The position numbers were made by a program, and so were the translations under genes. Source: Nostoc piscinale CENA21 (GTDB lineage: Bacteria; Cyanobacteriota; Cyanobacteriia; Cyanobacteriales; Nostocaceae). From it: a DNA stretch of 64,000 nucleotides. The notes under the pieces were generated by a model. That model was not told where the DNA came from. It worked only from the letters and a program-made list of their open reading frames with translations, and made no database searches. The stretch covers positions 62,001-126,000 of the forward strand of contig NZ_CP012036.1 in the NCBI RefSeq assembly GCF_001298445.1, given 5' to 3'. Of the stretch, positions 19,365 through 29,417 are shown one piece after another. Position 1 is the stretch's first letter, and each line of letters begins with the position of its first letter.

Positions 19365-20381
19365 ATGAAAATCTCGTTACCAGCTGCTGTTACCAAAAAC
19401 CGCATACTCTGGGCTGTTTTACTCATCAGTACAGCACTAATCATGACTTTAGTGCTGTCACTGTCTCAAGGTGCAGTCCCCTTGAGTTTTTCGCAATTGT
19501 GGGCAGCAATTCTGCATCAAGGTGATCCCACTAATCAAACTATTATCTGGGATTTACGACTACCGCGAATTGTTGCGGCGATGATTGTGGGTGCAGCTTT
19601 GGGAATGTCTGGCGCACTACTGCAAGGAATGTTACGTAACAGCCTAGCTGATCCCTTCATTTTAGGGATTTCCGCAGGTGCAGGATTGATTGTGATTGTG
19701 ATGATCACTTTGCAATTTTTCCCCATTGCTATTCCTTTTGCAGCGTGGCTTGGGGCAATTTTGACCTCCGCCATCGTGATTTTTTTGGGTCGCGCCGGTT
19801 CAGGAATTTCCATTGAACGGCTGATTTTGGGAGGAGTTGCAGTCAGTTCTTTATTGGGTGCGGTGCAGAGTACGTTATTGTTACTGGCTGAAGATGGTCG
19901 CATTCAAGTGGCCTTGAGTTGGTTGGTGGGTAGCTTGAATGCTAGAGGATGGAAAGAAATTACGACAGCAGGGCCTTATATTATGGTGGCGCTGCTATGT
20001 GGATGGTTGCTGGCGCGGTCTGTAAATGTGCTGGCTTTGGGTGATGATTTAGCGGTGGGTTTGGGAGTATCATTAACGCGATCGCGTTTATTAATTGGTG
20101 GTGTTGCAACTTTACTCGCAGCCGGTGCAGTTAGCATTAGTGGTTTAATTGGCTTTGTCGGTTTGATAGTACCGCATGGAGTCCGTTTGCTAGTGGGTAC
20201 AGACCACCGTTTTGTTTTACCACTGTCAGCACTGGCGGGTGCATGGTTGCTTACCTTTGCAGATTTACTCTCTAGAATAGGTGCAGTCGAACTACCAGTT
20301 GGTTCTGTAACTGCTTTATTAGGTTCACCTTTATTTATCTGGTTGCTATATCGTCGTTCTTCTGGATTGGGTAACTCGTAA
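19365..20381 (+). CDS. FecCD-family ABC transporter permease (iron-siderophore or cobalamin type)
   Basis: A 338-residue inner-membrane permease with about nine to ten hydrophobic segments. It carries the BtuC/FecCD signatures DLRLPRIVAAMIVGAALGMSGALLQG (about residues 62-87), RNSLADPFILGISAGA, and FVGLIVPHGVRLLVG near residue 260, the last being the ATPase-contact loop. Normal length. It is followed after 127 bp by its ATPase. No substrate-binding protein or TonB receptor is in the window, so iron-siderophore, haem and B12 remain equally open. Confidence 0.92.
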   Translation: MKISLPAAVTKNRILWAVLLISTALIMTLVLSLSQGAVPLSFSQLWAAILHQGDPTNQTIIWDLRLPRIVAAMIVGAALGMSGALLQGMLRNSLADPFILGISAGAGLIVIVMITLQFFPIAIPFAAWLGAILTSAIVIFLGRAGSGISIERLILGGVAVSSLLGAVQSTLLLLAEDGRIQVALSWLVGSLNARGWKEITTAGPYIMVALLCGWLLARSVNVLALGDDLAVGLGVSLTRSRLLIGGVATLLAAGAVSISGLIGFVGLIVPHGVRLLVGTDHRFVLPLSALAGAWLLTFADLLSRIGAVELPVGSVTALLGSPLFIWLLYRRSSGLGNS

Positions 20382-20508
20382 AAGCAGAATGTAAAATTCA
20401 GACGTTAAAAACCTCTCCTCTGCGGCCTTAATGATCAATCTTTCAACAGACACAATACTATACAGAATTCTATTCTGAATTCTGACTCCTTTATTCTTTC
20501 TTCTAAAA

Positions 20509-21285
20509 ATGCCTCTAGAATTACAAAATCTCACTGGTGGTTACACCGCAGAACCAATTGTTCAAAATATTAACCTCACCTTACAAACCGGAGAATGGTT
20601 AAGTTTAGTTGGTGCAAATGGTTCTGGTAAATCAACATTACTCAAATTATTGAGTCGAATTTTGACACCCCAACAGGGAATTGTCTTACTTGACGGTAAA
20701 GCAATTCATTCTCAACCGCCGAATGTAGTAGCGCAAAAATTGGCATTATTACCACAACAACAAACGATACCCGTGGGCTTGAATGTGCGGCAATTAGTCA
20801 GCTTAGGACGCACACCGCATCAACCTTGGTGGCAATGGGAGTTAACAGCCCAAGATTGGCAAAAAGTTGATTTGGCAATTCAAAAAACCCAACTAGAAGA
20901 TAAGTGCGATCGCCCAGTCGAACAACTTTCTGGTGGTGAAAGACAACGCGCTTTTTTAGCCTTAGCACTGGCACAAGAACCAAAGGTATTATTATTAGAT
21001 GAACCAACTACTTATCTAGATATAAATTATCAACTGCAATTATTAGAACTGTTAAAAGATTTAAATCAACAACAGGAATTAACGATAGTTACAGTGTTAC
21101 ATGAATTAAATTTAGCTGCACGCTATAGTTCTCGTATTGCCTTATTAAAACAAGGAAATCTTTGGGGAGTTGGCACACCTGAAGAAGTGTTAACACCCCA
21201 GGCGATCACACAAGTTTTTGGTGTTGAAGCTGTGATTATCCAAACACCAGTTGGCTTACTAGTTTGCGCCATTTCTGCTGTATGA
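20509..21285 (+). CDS. ABC transporter ATP-binding protein (FecE/BtuD type)
   Basis: A 258-residue ATPase partner of the preceding permease. Walker A GANGSGKSTLLKLL (about residues 39-52), Q-loop LLPQQQTIPVGLNV, signature LSGGERQRAFLALALAQ, Walker B VLLLDEPTTYLDI, and H-loop VTVLHELNLAARY, the form typical of siderophore/B12 importers. ATG 20509 lacks a clear ribosome-binding site. Confidence 0.92.
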   Translation: MPLELQNLTGGYTAEPIVQNINLTLQTGEWLSLVGANGSGKSTLLKLLSRILTPQQGIVLLDGKAIHSQPPNVVAQKLALLPQQQTIPVGLNVRQLVSLGRTPHQPWWQWELTAQDWQKVDLAIQKTQLEDKCDRPVEQLSGGERQRAFLALALAQEPKVLLLDEPTTYLDINYQLQLLELLKDLNQQQELTIVTVLHELNLAARYSSRIALLKQGNLWGVGTPEEVLTPQAITQVFGVEAVIIQTPVGLLVCAISAV

Positions 21286-21381
21286 GTTAAGTATGATTTA
21301 TAGCTGATTTATCTTTTTGACTTTACAAAATCACGTTTATTGACTGATTTTTTTAGTAAAGAAATCACCAAAATAAATTAA

Positions 21382-23169
21382 TTAACCACCTGATGTTCGG
21401 ACATAAATTTCTTGTCCTTGAGAATTGTAGACGACGATTGGTAAATTAGAATTCTCACTAATGACTGTGAGAGCTTCTTGTAAAGCTTGCCAATGACTGG
21501 TTTCATTGGTGGGGTTGGGATTTTCTGGATTAGCTGGTGACAATTCGCCTTGAATAGCTTGTTCATATTCAGGGGTGAGTCTGACAATAATTCCTGTGTA
21601 ATTTAAAGTAAAGTTACAAATCCGAATTTCCCTGGTACAAGTTTGAGCTAATTCAACACGGGCTTCTTGCCAAGCATTTAGCTGCTGCACTTTGGTTTGG
21701 GCTTGCTTGAGTCCTTCAGAATAAGGTGCTATGAGACTTTGGGCTTGGGTGTAGTACAAGCTATCTTGAGAAATATTTTTAGCTGTTTGTAAAGCCTGTT
21801 CCCAGTATGCAGCCGCAGCTTGCCATTGATTGAGTTTTTCGTAGGCTTGGGCTTGTTTGGCAATGTTCAGTGCTTGGAGATAGCTTTTCGCTGCTAGTTG
21901 TTCTAAGGTGGCGCGATCGCGCGATCGTGCTAATTGTGGTTTATATTCTATTAATAGCTTTTGTGCTTGTGGATAAGCCGGACTAGTTGGCGGAATTACA
22001 TTCAAAGCGTTAACAGCAACTTGCCAAGAAGACTGTACCTTTTGCCAGTCTTTTAAGGATTTGGCAGAAGTTTGCCACTTCATTGCTACACTAGCTACCC
22101 CCTTAGCGGCTGTTAATTTCTTCAACCATTGTTCTTGAGCAACTAACTGCTTATTAACAGTTTGTAAGTTCAGCCGATACTTCAGTAATTTTGGTTGGAT
22201 GAAATTATAAAGTTCGCTATTAGAATTAACTGTTTCTAAGGGGACGATCGCTTGTCGCCACAGATGTTGTCTGGCTTGTAATTCCTCTAAACTATTAGTG
22301 GCTATTTGGGTTTTTTGTTCAGCAGCAGCACCAGCTTGCAAAGCCGTGATTACTTGATTAATTTTGTCTGACTGTGCAGCCAAGGTAGTTTTGAGTTCCT
22401 CGGCTTGTTGATGACGGGGAGACCACTGCGGAATTACATTCAATGCCTCGCTAGTCGCTTCTATTTGTTGTTTAACTCTGGCTAATTCATTTTCTGACTT
22501 CGCACGAGACATCAGCTGGCGAGATTCTGTTTTGAGTTGCATCGCAGCTTCTAACTCTTTGCACTCAGACATCACACAAGGCTGATTTAATAAATAACCA
22601 CCAATTCCAAAACCCACAATCACCACCAAACCTACACCCAAAAATAGTGGTGAGACAACTAAAAAAGGTTTACGGCGATTAGAGGTTAAATCTGGTGAGT
22701 CTGCTAGGGGATCATAAGGTGTTTCGAGTTCTGAATCTTCTATAGTTTCGGCAATAAATGCAGAATCCGTATTTACAGCCTCTGAGAATGAAGCACTGGC
22801 GGGAAATGAAGCAGAATCTTCAAAGTTATTAACATCCCCACTTTCCCAAATTCCTAAGTTTTCATCTCTTTGCTTGATAGTGATTACACGCTTGGCATAG
22901 GGAAGCTTGTCGCTGGTGACTCTGATAAAACATTGTACCCGTTGCTCCCTATAGGTTGGTAAGGATTGAAGTGCATCCTCAAGAACCTCAAAAACTTGTT
23001 CGGTGTCAACCGTGAGACCAACTGGATGTTGAATCAGAATCATTAACTCATCTTTGTTGACTGCACACCTAATTTGGAAGACTTTACCCGATGGAACTTG
23101 TGCCAGAAGTTGTTCTTGCAAAGTTCTGGCTAACAGCTGTAAATCTTCCTGCTGGACTGCCACTTTCAT
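21382..23169 (-). CDS. Hypothetical single-pass membrane protein with coiled-coil C-terminus
   Basis: No family recognised. From ATG 23169 (MKVAVQQEDL) it is 595 residues; an in-frame GTG at 23256 would add 29 polar residues. Residues 1-90 form a compact domain (FQIRCAVNKDELMILIQHP...FEVLEDALQSLP), then an acidic Ser/Pro-rich linker, a transmembrane helix (FLVVSPLFLGVGLVVIVGFG), and a long Gln/Ala-rich helical region with repeated W-x-x-A motifs (WQVAVNALNVIPPTSPAYPQAQKLL) resembling degenerate TPRs. The end (TNETSHWQALQEALTVISENSNLPIVVYNSQGQEIYVRTSGG) looks globular. A cyanobacterial envelope or scaffolding role is possible, but this is a guess. Confidence 0.7.
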   Translation of the reverse strand: MKVAVQQEDLQLLARTLQEQLLAQVPSGKVFQIRCAVNKDELMILIQHPVGLTVDTEQVFEVLEDALQSLPTYREQRVQCFIRVTSDKLPYAKRVITIKQRDENLGIWESGDVNNFEDSASFPASASFSEAVNTDSAFIAETIEDSELETPYDPLADSPDLTSNRRKPFLVVSPLFLGVGLVVIVGFGIGGYLLNQPCVMSECKELEAAMQLKTESRQLMSRAKSENELARVKQQIEATSEALNVIPQWSPRHQQAEELKTTLAAQSDKINQVITALQAGAAAEQKTQIATNSLEELQARQHLWRQAIVPLETVNSNSELYNFIQPKLLKYRLNLQTVNKQLVAQEQWLKKLTAAKGVASVAMKWQTSAKSLKDWQKVQSSWQVAVNALNVIPPTSPAYPQAQKLLIEYKPQLARSRDRATLEQLAAKSYLQALNIAKQAQAYEKLNQWQAAAAYWEQALQTAKNISQDSLYYTQAQSLIAPYSEGLKQAQTKVQQLNAWQEARVELAQTCTREIRICNFTLNYTGIIVRLTPEYEQAIQGELSPANPENPNPTNETSHWQALQEALTVISENSNLPIVVYNSQGQEIYVRTSGG

Positions 23170-24110
23170 AGAGCGTTCCCGCTGATTATCTATAATTGTT
23201 TTTTTATCGTTGAAGGAAGTAAATGAATCGCTTGGGTTCTTTGAATCCAGATGCACAATTTAACCAACCATAGCCAAAAATAAAATAGACCAACTTTCTA
23301 ACATAAATTTTGACTGTTATGACCAAATCTAATATCAGTAATTCTTCGTATTTTTAGAATTTTTAATTTTTTCCTGCGCGAATTACTAATTATGCCGATA
23401 ATCAAAGTTCAACAGTCATAATTTAATGCTCATAATTAATTAGTGATTGATTTGGCTCTGATACTATTTTGAATTTACTAAATCTTAATTTTATAATTTA
23501 TTTTTATAGATAATCTCTGCCTGATTATTTCCAAATTTATCTGAGGTTCTGCTATTGGGTATTCTGCTTTAATAAGATAATTTTTAACTTTAAAAATAGG
23601 TTTTCTCAAAATTAAACAATATACTGCCCAGGTTTATCACAATCTTAACTGATTTGTTAACAGTCTCAAGTATGAAAAAATGACAGCAGCGATCGCACTA
23701 CAATTACAGTCAGTTACTCAGTCAAGTCTAAATGTTGCATTCGTTACAAAAATATTTTTATTCCGGGAAACCTACTCAGTTACAATTTTTGACACAACAG
23801 CTAATTTTGTTATATGCTGTCAATTTCACAGAGAACATTGATGACAGTATATAAATTTAGTTATCTAGCAGTCTTATTTGATATGTGAACAAAGGAGACA
23901 AGGAGGACAAGGGAGATATATTTGTAAATCATTTATATAGATTAATGTTAGAAAATCATTTGCGGCATTTGCTGAATTCGATAGAATTGATCCATAAAAA
24001 ATTAATGTATAAAGATGAACTAGACTTGATTCTGCAATTATGGTGCTGTAAAAAAGAAACAACAGCACCATAAAAATAATGTTGGTAGTGGCAAAATAAG
24101 GTGCATAACA
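23170..24110. other. Long AT-rich spacer
   Basis: About 940 bp, AT-rich, between a gene leaving to the left and sucC to the right. It contains a GGAGACAAGGAGGACAAGG purine repeat (about 23887-23915), similar to the repeat at 4.3 kb. A 62-codon frame from GTG 23885 starts inside that repeat and has no domain. No RNA gene recognised. Confidence 0.5.
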
Positions 24111-25310
24111 ATGGATTTATTAGAGTATCAAGTTAAAGAATGGTTTGGGAACATAGGTATTCCTGTCTTGCCTTCCCAAAGAATAGATCATCCCACTGAC
24201 CTCAAACGGTTAAAAATTCGTTATCCAGTTGTCCTCAAATCCCAGGTGTATGCAGGCGAAAGGATTCATGCTGGTGGGGTGAGAATTGTTGAGACAACCA
24301 TTGATGCGATCGCCGCCGCCCAAACTATTTTTAATTTGCCAATCTGGGGCGAGTTACCAGAGGTCTTATTGGCAGAGACTAAATACGATAGCAAACAAGA
24401 ATTTTATTTAGCAGTAGTTTTAGACACCGCTGTTTGCCGACCTGTACTTTTAGGTTGTAAAGAAGCAAATATTGATTGGGAATCAGCAGGCGAAAAATTA
24501 CAGTATGTGGTAGTAGAACAAGAGTTTTCGCCTTTTTATGCGCGGCGACTCGCTTTAAAAATGGGGCTACAAGGTGCGCTGATGCAGTCAGTCAGCAACG
24601 TTGTCGAAAAGATGTATGAGTTATTTATCCAAAAAGATTTAGACTTAGTAGAAATTAATCCTCTCGCAGTTAATGCTGCTAATGAAGTGATGGCACTCAA
24701 TGGTAAAGTTAGCATTAACGAACGGGCTATTGGTCGTCATCCAGAACTAGCGGAATTAGCTGCAAAAATTAGTCAGCGCCACAGCAGTTATAAAAATAAC
24801 AGCAAATTAAAAGATTTAAATGGTGGCGACACTCAAGGTAAAATCGGCATTCTGGGAAACGGCGCGGGTTCAATTATGGCTACCTTTGATTTAGTCGCCA
24901 GTCTTGGAGGTAAACCAAGTCATCCCCTGAATCTGCGACATGGTTTGTTAACCGACACTCCACCAACAAGTTTTGGCGATCGCCTAAATAAAGGTCTGAA
25001 TCTCCTCACGGCTGACAAAAGCATTCAAGTAATTCTGATCAACCTCCTTGGTAGTATCCCCCAAGCGGAAGCCGCCGCCCAAGTCATTGCTAAATTTATC
25101 CAAGATCATCATAGTCACAATCGTCGGGAGTCCCATATTCCCTACTTGGTCGTCCGGTTAGCTGGTTCGGAGTTGAATGTGGCCCAAGATTTATTCGCCA
25201 GCGTTGAACATCAAGGCGAACTTGTATTAGTCGAAGATTTAGATGAAGCCGTAGCCCAAGCTGTTCGTCTGGCTAAACCAGTTACCTTTCAACGTGTCAA
25301 GGTTAAGTGA
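24111..25310 (+). CDS. sucC: SucC-like succinyl-CoA ligase beta subunit, divergent
   Basis: A 399-residue ATP-grasp protein co-linear with the beta subunit of succinyl-CoA synthetase. N-terminal MDLLEYQVKEWF, YPVVLKSQVYAGERIHAGGVRIV (the KxQVxAGGR region), DLDLVEINPLAVN (metal/nucleotide Glu) and a C-terminal CoA-ligase fold with GNGAGSIMATFDLV. The usual phosphate loop GGGA is replaced by NLRHGL and the FGGI block reads LGSI, so it is diverged from the classical enzyme. It pairs with the next gene 86 bp downstream. The TCA-cycle role is inferred from family only. Confidence 0.8.
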   Translation: MDLLEYQVKEWFGNIGIPVLPSQRIDHPTDLKRLKIRYPVVLKSQVYAGERIHAGGVRIVETTIDAIAAAQTIFNLPIWGELPEVLLAETKYDSKQEFYLAVVLDTAVCRPVLLGCKEANIDWESAGEKLQYVVVEQEFSPFYARRLALKMGLQGALMQSVSNVVEKMYELFIQKDLDLVEINPLAVNAANEVMALNGKVSINERAIGRHPELAELAAKISQRHSSYKNNSKLKDLNGGDTQGKIGILGNGAGSIMATFDLVASLGGKPSHPLNLRHGLLTDTPPTSFGDRLNKGLNLLTADKSIQVILINLLGSIPQAEAAAQVIAKFIQDHHSHNRRESHIPYLVVRLAGSELNVAQDLFASVEHQGELVLVEDLDEAVAQAVRLAKPVTFQRVKVK

Positions 25311-25395
25311 GGAGATAAGGTAGACAAGGGAGATCAGCTGTTAAGTATTGAATTTGTATATTGCGGCAATTTATCTTTCATACTTCATACTTCTT

Positions 25396-26292
25396 ATGAA
25401 CTTAACTTCAGATAGTAAAGTTATCATCCAAGGTTTTAGTGAATTTATCTCAGAAACTAATATTGTACAGATGCAAGCTTATGGTACAAATTTGGTTGCT
25501 GGTGTAAATCCTGGTTTTGGTGGACAAAAACAATATAATTTGCCAGTCTTTGATTTAGTTGAAGAAGTTGTGGCACAGTTCGGCACAATTGACACCACAA
25601 TTATCTGTGTTCATCCTTATCAAGTATTAGATGCAGCTTTAGAAGCGATCGCTTCTAACATTCGTCAAATTATAATTATCTCGGCGGGAATGCCACCATT
25701 GGATATGGTGCAATTACTCCGCAAAGCCGAAGCTTGTGAAACTTTGATTGTCGGGCCGAACAGTCCCGGAATTATTGTCCCTGGAAAAATTCTGTTAGGC
25801 ACGCAACCAAGTGAATTTTATACCCCTGGCCCTGTGGGAATTGTCAGCCGCAGTAGCACTTTAACCTACGAAGTCGCTAGGGAATTAACCAAAGCAGGTT
25901 TAGGACAATCAATTAGTGTCAGCATTGGCAGTGATGCGATCGTGGGTTCATCATTTTTACAATGGCTGCAAATTCTCGATGAAGATGAAAATACAGAAGC
26001 GATCGTCTTAGTTGGTCAACCCGGTGGTGGTAGTGAAGAAGCCGCAGCCCGATATATTACAGAAGCAATTGATAAACCAGTCATTGCCTACATCGCCGGT
26101 AGACAAGTACCACCCGTGAAAAATTGGCAACAAACTGGCACTTTAGCCGCAGTGATTGGCCGTGACCCTAATTTTGGTACAGCCCAAAGTAAATTAACAG
26201 CCTTAAAAGAAGCAGAGGTTCCTGTTGCTGACCGTCCTTCTCTGATTCCTGAATTGGTCAGAAATGAGTTGAAAGTCCTGGCTGTTGGTTAA
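25396..26292 (+). CDS. sucD: SucD-like succinyl-CoA ligase alpha subunit lacking the phospho-histidine
   Basis: From ATG 25396 (MNLTSDSKVIIQGFSEF) a 298-residue CoA-binding/ligase protein. Recognisable: VAGVNPGFGG, VFDLVEEVV, IISAGMPPLDM, VGPNSPGIIVPG, GPVGIVSRSSTLTYEVARELT and SISVSIGSDAIVGSSF. In the classical enzyme the active-site histidine lies in KRMGHAGAI; here the aligned segment is KNWQQTGTL, with Gln at the histidine position. This is either a cyanobacterial variant mechanism or a different acyl-CoA ligase function. In-frame codons before 25396 do not resemble the family. Confidence 0.8.
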   Translation: MNLTSDSKVIIQGFSEFISETNIVQMQAYGTNLVAGVNPGFGGQKQYNLPVFDLVEEVVAQFGTIDTTIICVHPYQVLDAALEAIASNIRQIIIISAGMPPLDMVQLLRKAEACETLIVGPNSPGIIVPGKILLGTQPSEFYTPGPVGIVSRSSTLTYEVARELTKAGLGQSISVSIGSDAIVGSSFLQWLQILDEDENTEAIVLVGQPGGGSEEAAARYITEAIDKPVIAYIAGRQVPPVKNWQQTGTLAAVIGRDPNFGTAQSKLTALKEAEVPVADRPSLIPELVRNELKVLAVG

Positions 26293-26309
26293 AAATTCAC
26301 TAAAGTAAA

Positions 26310-26345
26310 TATCTTTCTTCTTTCAGAGTGGACAAAAGAAAGATA
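26310..26345. terminator. Hairpin downstream of sucD
   Basis: Perfect 10-bp stem TATCTTTCTT / AAGAAAGATA, 16-base loop, 18 bp after the sucD stop. There is no strong T-tract, so terminator function is only probable. Confidence 0.45.
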
Positions 26346-26368
26346 GTATTCCTACTCCCACCCCAAGT

Positions 26369-26392
26369 AGAGACGTTATATACAACGTCTCT
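26369..26392. repeat. AGAGACGTT hairpin, dispersed repeat type
   Basis: Perfect 9-bp inverted repeat AGAGACGTT-atatac-AACGTCTCT. This GTAGAGACGTT...AACGTCTCT element is a common dispersed palindrome of Nostoc-like genomes. Confidence 0.6.
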
Positions 26393-26564
26393 GCAACTTT
26401 GGCTGCTTTTCGGGAAAATCAGGAAAAGATGAAGTATTGATTTGTAGTGTCATACCATTTCACTTTCTTTTATTTTCTGCATCCATGTTATTTGCTTGCT
26501 CTTTCGTCTGGGGAAGTAAGCTAGAATTCAAGCATATCAAGCATTTCCACATTAAAAATTTCTT

Positions 26565-27305
26565 ATGTTGGAGACTTTACAAACTCAAATTTACCAACTA
26601 GAACAATTTGCCAACAATTTAGTTGCTAACCAACTCACACACTTAAGTTTGTTGAGTGTGGGCATTATTTTTCTAGCTGGCTTACTCACCAGCTTAACTC
26701 CCTGTATGTTGTCGATGCTACCGATTACTATTGGCTATATCGGCGGCTATGAAGCGAAAAGTCGTCTACAAGCAGCAGCCCAGTCTACTTGGTTTGCATT
26801 AGGATTGGCAACTACCCTGGCTGGAATGGGAATCATCGCTGGTTTAGTCGGCAAAGTTTATGGACAAATTGGAGTTGGTTTACCAATTATTGTGAGTGTC
26901 ATCGCCATTATTATGGGGCTGAACTTACTCGAAGCATTGCCCTTACAATTTCCTTCTTTGGGCGAGACAAATTGGATTTCTCAAGATTTACCGCCTGGAG
27001 TGCGTTCTTATTCTCTTGGTTTAACTTTTGGCTTAGTGGCTTCTCCTTGTAGCACCCCTGTGTTAGCGAGTTTACTAACTTGGGTAGCTAGCACACAAGA
27101 CTTAATTTTAGGCGCTGTTTTGTTACTGTCTTATACAGCAGGGTATGTAGCACCTTTAATTTTGGCAGGTACTTTTACTGCTGCGATCAAAAAACTGCTG
27201 GAGTTGCGTCGTTGGTCTGGTTGGATTAACCCAGTCAGTGGGGCGCTATTGGTAGGATTTGGTGTTTTTTCTTTGATTTCTCGCATTCCCTTTGGCAGTT
27301 TGTAA
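26565..27305 (+). CDS. ccdA: Thiol-reducing membrane protein CcdA for cytochrome c maturation
   Basis: A 246-residue polytopic protein (six hydrophobic segments) that moves electrons across the thylakoid or plasma membrane to keep apocytochrome c haem-binding cysteines reduced (system II). The two conserved membrane cysteines are seen in LTSLTPCMLSMLPITIGYIGGY (about residue 47) and LVASPCSTPVLASLL (about residue 160). It is directly coupled to ccsB, whose ATG begins three bases after this stop codon. Confidence 0.93.
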   Translation: MLETLQTQIYQLEQFANNLVANQLTHLSLLSVGIIFLAGLLTSLTPCMLSMLPITIGYIGGYEAKSRLQAAAQSTWFALGLATTLAGMGIIAGLVGKVYGQIGVGLPIIVSVIAIIMGLNLLEALPLQFPSLGETNWISQDLPPGVRSYSLGLTFGLVASPCSTPVLASLLTWVASTQDLILGAVLLLSYTAGYVAPLILAGTFTAAIKKLLELRRWSGWINPVSGALLVGFGVFSLISRIPFGSL

Positions 27306-27308
27306 ACC

Positions 27309-28694
27309 ATGACTTTAGATAATTCAGCGTCTACATCCACAACATCAAGTTGGTGGTTAGCACCTTGGCGGTTTGTGCGTCAAGAGATTTTGCCTGTACT
27401 GACAGACTTACGATTAGCGATCGCCTTATTATTAATCATTGCCTTATTCAGCGTTAGCGGCACGGTCATTGAACAAGACCAATCAGCCAGTTTCTATCGC
27501 ACTAACTACCCAGAACATCCAGCTTTGTTTGGTTTCCTCACTTGGAAGGTCATCTTAACAGTTGGCTTAAATCGCGTTTATCATACTTGGTGGTTTAACG
27601 CGTTACTCATCTTGTTTGGTAGCAGTTTAACAGCTTGTACTTTCACCAGACAGTTACCAGCCCTAAAAGCTGCTCAACGTTGGAAATATTACGAAGAACC
27701 CCGACAATTCCAAAAATTAGCTTTAAGTGCAGAATTAGATACGGCTTCTTTAGATTCCCTCGCTCCCTTATTGCAAAACCGTCGTTATAAAATTTTTCAA
27801 GACAAAGATAATATTCTCTACGCCCGTAAAGGCATAATTGGACGTATCGGCCCAATTATTGTACACATTGGGATTGTGATGATTCTTGTAGGTGGTATTT
27901 GGGGTTCCATGACTGGATTTACCGCCCAAGAAAAAATTCCTAGTGGCGATCGCTTTCAGGTAGAAAATATCCTCAATGCTGGCCCTTGGTCAAATACCAA
28001 ACACTTAAAAGATTGGTCTGTGCGGGTAAATCGGTTTTGGATTGAATACACACCTACTGGCAGTATTGACCAATTTTATTCCGATATGTCTGTTTTAGAT
28101 AATGACGGTAAAGAAGTTGACCGCAAGACAATTTTCGTCAACCAACCTCTGCGTTATCGTGGCGTAACCTTCTATCAAGCCGATTGGGGAATTTCTGGTG
28201 TCCGGTTCCAATTCAATAACAGTCCTGTGTTTCAATTACCAATGGCGGCGTTAAATACCAGTCCGCAACAGGGAAGAATGTGGGGAACTTGGATACCTAC
28301 CAAACCCGATTTGAGTGAGGGTGTGTCTTTGATTGCCAAAGATTTACAAGGCATGATGTTAATTTATGACAGCAAAGGTCAGTTAATTACAACGGTGCGT
28401 TCTGGGATGGCGGCCGATGTCAACGGTACGAAACTCAAAATCTTAGAAGTGATTGGTAGTACTGGCTTACAAATCAAATCCGACCCTGGTATCCCCATTG
28501 TTTACGCTGGTTTCGCCATTTTGATGGCGGGTGTGGTAATGAGTTACTTTTCTCATTCGCAAATTTGGGCATTACAAAAAGGCGATCGCTTGTATGTCGG
28601 TGGTAAAACTAATCGCGCTCAAGTTGCGTTTGAAAAAGAAGTCTTAGAGATTTTAAATGGACTAAATTCGCAGTCAACAGTAGCAGTGAGTTAG
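27309..28694 (+). CDS. ccsB: Cytochrome c biogenesis protein CcsB/Ccs1 (ResB family)
   Basis: A 461-residue ResB-family membrane protein, partner of CcsA in system II haem delivery and ligation. Three N-terminal transmembrane helices (LRLAIALLLIIALFSVSGTVIEQ; WWFNALLILFGSSLTACTF; GPIIVHIGIVMILVGGIWG), a large lumenal domain with PLRYRGVTFYQADWG, and a fourth helix IPIVYAGFAILMAGVVMSYFSH near the end. The His in VHIG and a C-terminal His (FSHSQIW) are the family haem ligands. Operon with ccdA. Confidence 0.94.
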   Translation: MTLDNSASTSTTSSWWLAPWRFVRQEILPVLTDLRLAIALLLIIALFSVSGTVIEQDQSASFYRTNYPEHPALFGFLTWKVILTVGLNRVYHTWWFNALLILFGSSLTACTFTRQLPALKAAQRWKYYEEPRQFQKLALSAELDTASLDSLAPLLQNRRYKIFQDKDNILYARKGIIGRIGPIIVHIGIVMILVGGIWGSMTGFTAQEKIPSGDRFQVENILNAGPWSNTKHLKDWSVRVNRFWIEYTPTGSIDQFYSDMSVLDNDGKEVDRKTIFVNQPLRYRGVTFYQADWGISGVRFQFNNSPVFQLPMAALNTSPQQGRMWGTWIPTKPDLSEGVSLIAKDLQGMMLIYDSKGQLITTVRSGMAADVNGTKLKILEVIGSTGLQIKSDPGIPIVYAGFAILMAGVVMSYFSHSQIWALQKGDRLYVGGKTNRAQVAFEKEVLEILNGLNSQSTVAVS

Positions 28695-29417
28695 AGTTTA
28701 ACTCTTGACCCTCTTTATTTAGAATCTCTCCAATCAAATCAATACGTACATAAATTATGAAGGCTGAATAAATATAGTGATTTTCTCTGTATCTTCACTG
28801 TAATTATTCAGTTTTTATATTTTTTAGTATGCAGAGAAATATTATTAATTACTGAGAAGAACAGATAATTTTATTTCTTTTAGTTTTTATATAGCCCAAA
28901 CTTATTGTTATTCGGATGATCATCAAAAATATTTTGTATTCTGACTCTTATATCTTAGCAAAAATAATTGTTAGAGAAACTAAGTTACACCCAAATTTGA
29001 AGCCTACTTTATAAATCAGTGCTGTATTAATGAGATTTATAGAGTTTTATTTATTACGATATTAATTTATTAATATCATATTCTATCGCTACTGAGATGC
29101 AGATAATTTCCTAAAGGCTTTCCTTTCAAATTATCTGTATTTTTACCAGTTTTGGATAACTAACATTTATTGCTAGATAACAATCAGCCTCAAATTCTCA
29201 TATTTGTTCGCTCGATTGATATTTCGTTATAAAGACTTGGCAAAAATAACTTTTAACTATAGACGTTAAAAATATTAATAGGATACAAAGTAGTTACCCG
29301 AAAAAAAAAGTAGCTCCGATACAACCAGTGTTTTCCAACGGTAATCAAGTGAATGATTGAGATTTCATCACTTGATTAAAAGAAATCAAAACTTAGTTAA
29401 TTGCGTATCAATAATTT
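28695..29417. other. AT-rich spacer with one hairpin
   Basis: About 720 bp without a gene. A perfect 10-bp inverted repeat, CAGATAATTT (29100-29109) with AAATTATCTG (29128-29137), is followed by TATTTTT and could terminate a transcript reading right. Otherwise nothing recognised. Confidence 0.5.

Noticed and set aside
23885..24073. Small gene before sucC (62 codons)
   Set aside because: It starts inside a GGAGACAAGG purine repeat with a GTG, has no recognisable domain, and another frame on the opposite strand is equally open.
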